Assembly: GCA_044222245.1 (NCBI GenBank)
Contig: JBGANQ010000016.1
Span: 1-64,000, forward strand
Source of the DNA: CALFML01 sp044222245
GTDB taxonomy: Bacteria; Myxococcota_A; Polyangia; Palsa-1104; JAEUJZ01
Direction of reading: 5' to 3'
DNA: 64,000 nt
Translations under genes and position numbers: made by a program
Shown here: positions 60,653 through 64,000 of the stretch, one piece after another
Layout of the letters: every line of letters starts with the position of its first letter
Position numbering within the stretch: the first letter of the stretch is position 1
Notes under the pieces: model-generated
Told to the model about the DNA's origin: nothing
What the model saw: the letters and a program-made list of their open reading frames with translations, nothing else
The model's database searches: none

Positions 60653-61108
60653 ATGCGCGAATGGACGCCAAATGGCAAGCACCGCATGTGCGCGGAAGAC
60701 GATGCCGTGTATTGGGAATTGCTCGGCGATATCGATGCCGATGAGCTGCGTGGCTGCCTGGAGCTGGGCGAGGAAGTCATCAGCAAGCACGGCCGCGCCT
60801 TCCTGATCATGAATGGCACCAAGGCACGCTCGGTGACACCCGCCGCGCGGCGCGTTCAGGCCGACTGGGCACTTACGCACGACATCACCAGCCGCGGGCG
60901 GAGCGTCATTTACGGAACCCCCAAGCTGGTACGCGCTTTCTCCGTTCTCATCATCCGCGCCAGTCAGCTCATTGCCCGCCAGACCCCAGCCGTAGATTTC
61001 GTCGATACCGAAGCAGCTGCAATGGAGTGGCTGCACAAGCAGCGCGCCGATTGGGACAATCGCACGTCAAGCGCACCCCAAGATCCAGTCCGAGCGCTCC
61101 GAAAATGA
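60653..61108 (+). CDS. STAS-like small protein within the insertion
   Basis: This 151-residue protein starts at ATG 60653, with AGAAGG 7 bp upstream. The phrase FLIMNGTKARSVTPAARR corresponds to LVLFDLRQAVIPGAELRR in the STAS-like protein at 21527-21949, and the following helices also align. It is the only intact gene inside the inserted segment, so it is probably cargo. The function is unknown. Confidence 0.72.
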   Translation: MREWTPNGKHRMCAEDDAVYWELLGDIDADELRGCLELGEEVISKHGRAFLIMNGTKARSVTPAARRVQADWALTHDITSRGRSVIYGTPKLVRAFSVLIIRASQLIARQTPAVDFVDTEAAAMEWLHKQRADWDNRTSSAPQDPVRALRK

Positions 61109-61254
61109 CCGCCTGACCCTGCCCGGGGCCGCGCTCGTCACGCGGGCCCACGATGGCGCCCCGCGATGCGCTCCCGGCATCACCCGCCCCCTTCCCGCAC
61201 TCCTTGACGAAACAGGACCTGGAGTAGCGTCTCGACAAGGTTGCGATGGCCATC

Positions 61255-61392
61255 CTCATCTTCTGCGATATCGACCAATCGAAGGCCACTTGACTTACAA
61301 TAGGAGCGGAGCTTATCGCGTTGTGCGTAAAGGCTGACACCCGCCGGCGCTTGCTCCTGTGTCGTGACACGAACGTATCCGACGGCCGTTTT
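61255..61392 (-). pseudogene. serine recombinase N-terminal remnant
   Basis: The minus strand reads KTAVGYVRVTTQEQAPAG then VSLYAQRDKLRSYCK and SGLRLVDI, which is the N-terminal strand and helix of a resolvase/invertase-type serine recombinase. The catalytic Ser is expected in VST but the sequence has VTT. After about 45 residues the match fades and a stop follows, with no Arg cluster and no DNA-binding domain. It is a decayed relic that probably marks the origin of the insertion. Confidence 0.7.
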
Positions 61393-62002
61393 GCTGAGGT
61401 CTGCATGCCTTGGAGGTGTGTGCAGGCAAAGTGTTGTGAGCGACTTTAAGGATCCTCCACTGGGACGGCGTCACCTGGACGGCGTTGGCGAGCGGCACCA
61501 CCCAGGATCTGCACGGAGTCTGGGGCACCGCGGAAAATGATCTGTGGGCCGTAGGAGGAGCCGGGACCCTGCTGCACTGGGACGGGGCGCAGTGGAAGAG
61601 CTTCGTCAGCGGCGTGACCACGGAACTGCTTGGCATCCGCCAGGCTGGTCCGGGCGCCGCCGTTGTATTCGGGAGCGGCGGCACGGTACTGCGCTGGGAT
61701 GGCACGAACTGGACGCCGGACGCCCCTTTGGCGCCGAGCTACGGAGCGGTGTACAGCATCGGGCTGAGCCCGTCTGGCGAGAGCCTGGCCGTCGCCGATA
61801 GCGGGCTTCTCCGCCTGCTGCGCTAGCCCCTAAATATGCCGCGCCGTGCCGCGGCGGCCGGCAGCCCCACTCTTTAGACTCCGGTGCGGTGCTACAGCGT
61901 AGCGCGCGCACCGCACTGTACATACAGGGCGTTATTGCGTCGCGAGCATCGCGCCCCCATGGTCACGTAACGAATGTGGTAAGATCAGAAAAGGATCTGA
62001 CC

Positions 62003-62437
62003 ATGAAAAAACAGCAAATCGTACTCCCGGGACAAGGCAAGAGCTATGACTGGTCCAGTGACCAGGTTCACGTGAAATCCACGCTCGATCTCAGCGACGG
62101 GCGGCTCACTCTGGTTGAGGACACTCTCAAGCCAGGGTTCCGGCTGGCGCGCCACCACCATAAAAAGATGATCGAGATCTTCTACGTGTTAGCGGGCTCA
62201 GTGGAGTTCCGGTTCGACGACGAGACCGTGATCGCTACCCCCGGAACGACGCTCAACGTCCCACCCGGCATCCACCACGAGGTCCAGTGCCCCGGCGGCG
62301 CAAAGCTCCTGACCATCTTCAGCCCCGGCGGCTTTGATGCCTACCTGGAGGAGCTTGTGGCCCTGACCGAGAGCCAGTACGCCGACGTGGGCTTTATGCG
62401 CGCCCTGTCCGAGCGATACGACATCTTCGAGCAGTGA
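62003..62437 (+). CDS. cupin-domain protein
   Basis: This 144-residue single cupin has the metal-binding first motif (FRLARHHHKKMIEIFYVLAG) with three His and a Glu, and the second motif (NVPPGIHHEVQC) with one or two His. The rest is a Thr/Glu-rich beta-barrel. AAAAGGA lies 8 bp before the ATG at 62003. Such proteins include small dioxygenases, isomerases and sensory cupins; the exact role is unclear. Confidence 0.85.
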   Translation: MKKQQIVLPGQGKSYDWSSDQVHVKSTLDLSDGRLTLVEDTLKPGFRLARHHHKKMIEIFYVLAGSVEFRFDDETVIATPGTTLNVPPGIHHEVQCPGGAKLLTIFSPGGFDAYLEELVALTESQYADVGFMRALSERYDIFEQ

Positions 62438-62460
62438 CCTGCGTAGAAGTAGCGACCGCG

Positions 62461-62930
62461 TTAGCTTGCCAGGGCAGGTCGCGACTGGATGCGGCGCGCC
62501 CAGTTGAAGATGACCTTCTCGCAGAGCGCCACGATGGCCTTCTCGCCGTGCCGCCACAGCAGCGCCTGGAGAGCTGGCGCGCGCATGCGGTAGACCGCTT
62601 CGGCGACCAGCCACCGCGCAAGGAGCGAGCGACCTAGCGGGCTTTGGGCCACGTCCTTTGTATAATGCGAGAACGAGAAGTCGCCTCCCCGAAGGGCCCG
62701 CTCCAGGGCCGCCGCCGCCAGATCCCCGTACCCCAGGGCGAGCCCGATCCCTTCACCGAAGAAGGGGTCGATGCCAGCGGCATCGCCCGCCAATAGGCGC
62801 CTGCCCCTTGGTCCGAGGTACGGGGGGAGCAGCCCAAGATGACCGCAATTGATGGGCCAATCTGCTGGCGCGGCAAGCCGGGGAAAATCAGGTACTAACC
62901 GGACCCGCCCACGGCGAGGCAGCGCAAGGC
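62461..62930 (-). pseudogene. FAD-dependent oxidoreductase, 5'-truncated
   Basis: The minus-strand frame holds only the second half of a geranylgeranyl-reductase-type FAD enzyme: RRLLAGDAAGIDPFFGEGIGLALGYGDLAA is the GD motif contacting FAD, and a helical tail follows to a stop at 62461. The N-terminal GxGxxG dinucleotide fold is missing, and the sequence above 62930 is not protein-like. It is probably a 5'-deleted remnant; an intact copy may be elsewhere. It converges on the cupin gene. Confidence 0.72.
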
Positions 62931-63053
62931 TTGCGCCGGCTGACTCTGGCCGGCAGGAATTGCGCCCCTTCGTGCAGGGTTTGTGGGACTTGCGACCTTC
63001 ATTTGTACTATGTTTTTTCGCCCGGCCATCTAGCTCGGCGTGAGATCGACCAG

Positions 63054-64000
63054 ATGTCAGAGCACCGGCAAGACCTCGCATTCATCAGCTATCATGACAA
63101 GGATCGACCCTGGCTGGAGCGGCTAGAGGTCCATCTGGAGCCGCTTCTGCGACGAAACGGGCTGTCATGCTGGAACAACACGCAGGTGCGGGCAGGCGAT
63201 GGGGTGCAGGCCGAGGTCGAGCGAGCGCTCAGCTGCGCGCGCGTCTTTGTGCTGCTGGTCTCGGCAGACTACCTCGCCTCGGCGGAGAGCACCCGTATGC
63301 TGCGCGAGGCGAGGGCGCGGGGCGTCGCCTTGTTATGGCTGCCCGTGCGCCCCTGCGCCTATGAGGAGACTGAGCTGGCCGGCATCGCGCCTCTGGTGGG
63401 GCCGGCGCGCACCCTGGCCCTGTTGTCTGAGCAAGAGGCTGAGCTCGAGCTCGTGCATGCCTGCAGGCGCATCGCCCACCTCGTGCACGGGCACCGCGCA
63501 GAGCCCCCAGGGCCTCCGCCTGCGCAGGATGGTGAAGGGTCCAGGTCGCCAGCTGCCACGGGACCGGTCGCAAGGCCCGCGGCGCATGCCGGCTTGGCAA
63601 GCGATAGGCGCCGCCAGACGCGCGTCCTTCTGGGGCTGGCCATCCTCGGGCTCTGCGGTGGCAGCCTGGGGCTCGGAGCGGCTCTACACAGGACTCGCTC
63701 GTCGACCTCCAGCGCCGCCTCGCCACCAAGCGCCAGCGGGAAGGGCCGTGCCGCCGGTGAGGCCTTGGCCGGGTCCGCCGCTGGTCCGATAAGCCCGCTA
63801 ATCAGGCTGCAGCTTGACTCGCAGCCGCAGGGGGCGACGGTCTATCTGGTGGATCCGCCGGACGATGAGGAACTGGGCGCCACGCCCATCGATCTGTACG
63901 CCCGCCGGCCGCGGTCCAAGCTGCTGCGCCTCCGGCTGCGCAAGAAGGGCTGGGCAGACAAGATTCTCCTGCTGCCGGTCGAGGACACTGCCTCAGCGGT
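63054..64000 (+). CDS. TIR-domain protein with TM and PEGA-like tail (partial)
   Basis: The frame is open from ATG 63054 to the window edge (at least 315 residues). Residues 5-130 form a TIR domain: DLAFISYHDKDRPWLERLE, CWNNTQVRAGDGVQ, VFVLLVSADYLAS. A Pro-rich linker and a hydrophobic helix (VLLGLAILGLCGGSLGLGAA, about 187-206) follow, then a PEGA-like start (SQPQGATVYLVDP). The usual W..E near the NADase glutamate is changed to ...RMLREAR, so NAD cleavage cannot be assumed. It may sense or signal at the membrane; the rest lies outside the window. Confidence 0.78.
   Translation, partial: MSEHRQDLAFISYHDKDRPWLERLEVHLEPLLRRNGLSCWNNTQVRAGDGVQAEVERALSCARVFVLLVSADYLASAESTRMLREARARGVALLWLPVRPCAYEETELAGIAPLVGPARTLALLSEQEAELELVHACRRIAHLVHGHRAEPPGPPPAQDGEGSRSPAATGPVARPAAHAGLASDRRRQTRVLLGLAILGLCGGSLGLGAALHRTRSSTSSAASPPSASGKGRAAGEALAGSAAGPISPLIRLQLDSQPQGATVYLVDPPDDEELGATPIDLYARRPRSKLLRLRLRKKGWADKILLLPVEDTASA

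Larger units (their letters stand above)
60283..61454. mobile_element. 1,172-bp insertion in the Hint-propeller gene
   Basis: The insertion begins after GATC at 60279-60282 and ends with GATC at 61451-61454; removing one unit restores the propeller frame (...GRQGTI + LHWDGVTW...). It carries a STAS-like gene on the plus strand and a serine-recombinase remnant on the minus strand. I find no terminal inverted repeat by eye. The outer 370 and 346 bp contain no other gene. The 4-bp GATC could be a target duplication or chance. Confidence 0.75.
58960..61826 (+). pseudogene. Hint-domain / WAVG-propeller lipoprotein split by an insertion
   Basis: The gene is in two parts, 58960-60282 and 61455-61826, which rejoin in frame after removal of 1,172 bp to give about 564 residues. 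In order: a lipoprotein signal (lipobox Cys25), a Hint domain (Cys31 to His171-Asn172, with TASHP carrying the block-B His; the next residue is Lys, not C, S or T), an InlB-type beta repeat (GWEAAGQAVCSGG), and a propeller with WAVGxxGT(I/L)LHWDG repeats, the last on the far side. As it stands translation ends at 60378 with a foreign tail. Hint domains cut themselves or attach to other molecules. Confidence 0.85.

Noticed and set aside
1..64000. tRNA, rRNA or selC genes
   Set aside because: I looked for typical tRNA and rRNA patterns by eye and recognised none. This is not a substitute for a covariance search.

Overview
The window is very GC-rich DNA that looks like a myxobacterium-type member of the Myxococcota, or a related deltaproteobacterium. 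The clues are a Cys-rich HPLC-type domain in a secreted lipoprotein, many lipoproteins and Tat substrates, Ser/Thr kinases, STAS-like small proteins, a Hint lipoprotein with WAVG propeller repeats, a TIR protein with a PEGA-like tail, and a sterol-type oxidase/dehydrogenase pair. The assignment rests on gene content only. No rRNA, tRNA or CRISPR array was recognised.

Layout. 0-3.5 kb: a 140-bp direct repeat flanks an old-yellow-enzyme/SDR pair and a glyoxalase-like gene; the right copy abuts a Ser/Thr-kinase remnant. 3.5-11.9 kb: HEAT, HAMP-like, beta-barrel, TPR and metallophosphoesterase genes, plus a frameshifted lipoprotein. 11.9-24.3 kb: a secreted-hydrolase block (MpaB-type oxygenase, clostripain-like protease, transglutaminase-elicitor homologue, amidase, PD40 propeller, thermolysin, esterase) that fits a predatory or scavenging life. 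24.3-31.7 kb: transporters, a lipoprotein/YHS pair, an ATP-grasp enzyme, a radical-SAM selenoprotein behind yggX, and a Tat-exported PLP lyase. 31.8-47.5 kb: membrane glycosyltransferase, CRP-like protein, sterol-like pair, enoyl-CoA hydratase, a kinase, a kinase truncated at HRD, phospholipase, amidohydrolase, GGDEF protein and ferrochelatase. 47.6-51.3 kb: a SelW-like selenoprotein and a phosphoesterase/cytochrome cluster. 51.3-58.3 kb: an aminotransferase-like/acyl-ACP-reductase-like fusion lacking the PLP lysine, a dipeptide epimerase, a YhhN protein, a KirBac channel and a beta-lactamase-like hydrolase. 58.3-64 kb: a decayed zone with a repeat relic, a Hint-propeller gene split by a 1,172-bp insertion carrying a serine-recombinase remnant, a cupin, a truncated FAD enzyme and a TIR protein running off the end.

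The strongest result is hidden selenocysteine coding. The radical-SAM gene does not stop at its TGA. It reads on as C-U-A-E-P-T, the signature of CUAEP-tail radical SAM selenoproteins, with a hairpin 12 nt after the UGA. About 19 kb away a SelW-like gene has an in-frame TGA at the U of CxxU, with a similar hairpin. A lipoprotein and a YHS domain lie in one frame divided by a single TGA, also followed by a hairpin, and form a weaker third candidate. No selA, selB, selC or selD is in the window, so the machinery would have to be elsewhere.

A second theme is genome wear: repeat copies, two kinase pieces broken at the same HRD motif, tandem repeats of 10-21 bp (several inside genes), and pseudogenes.
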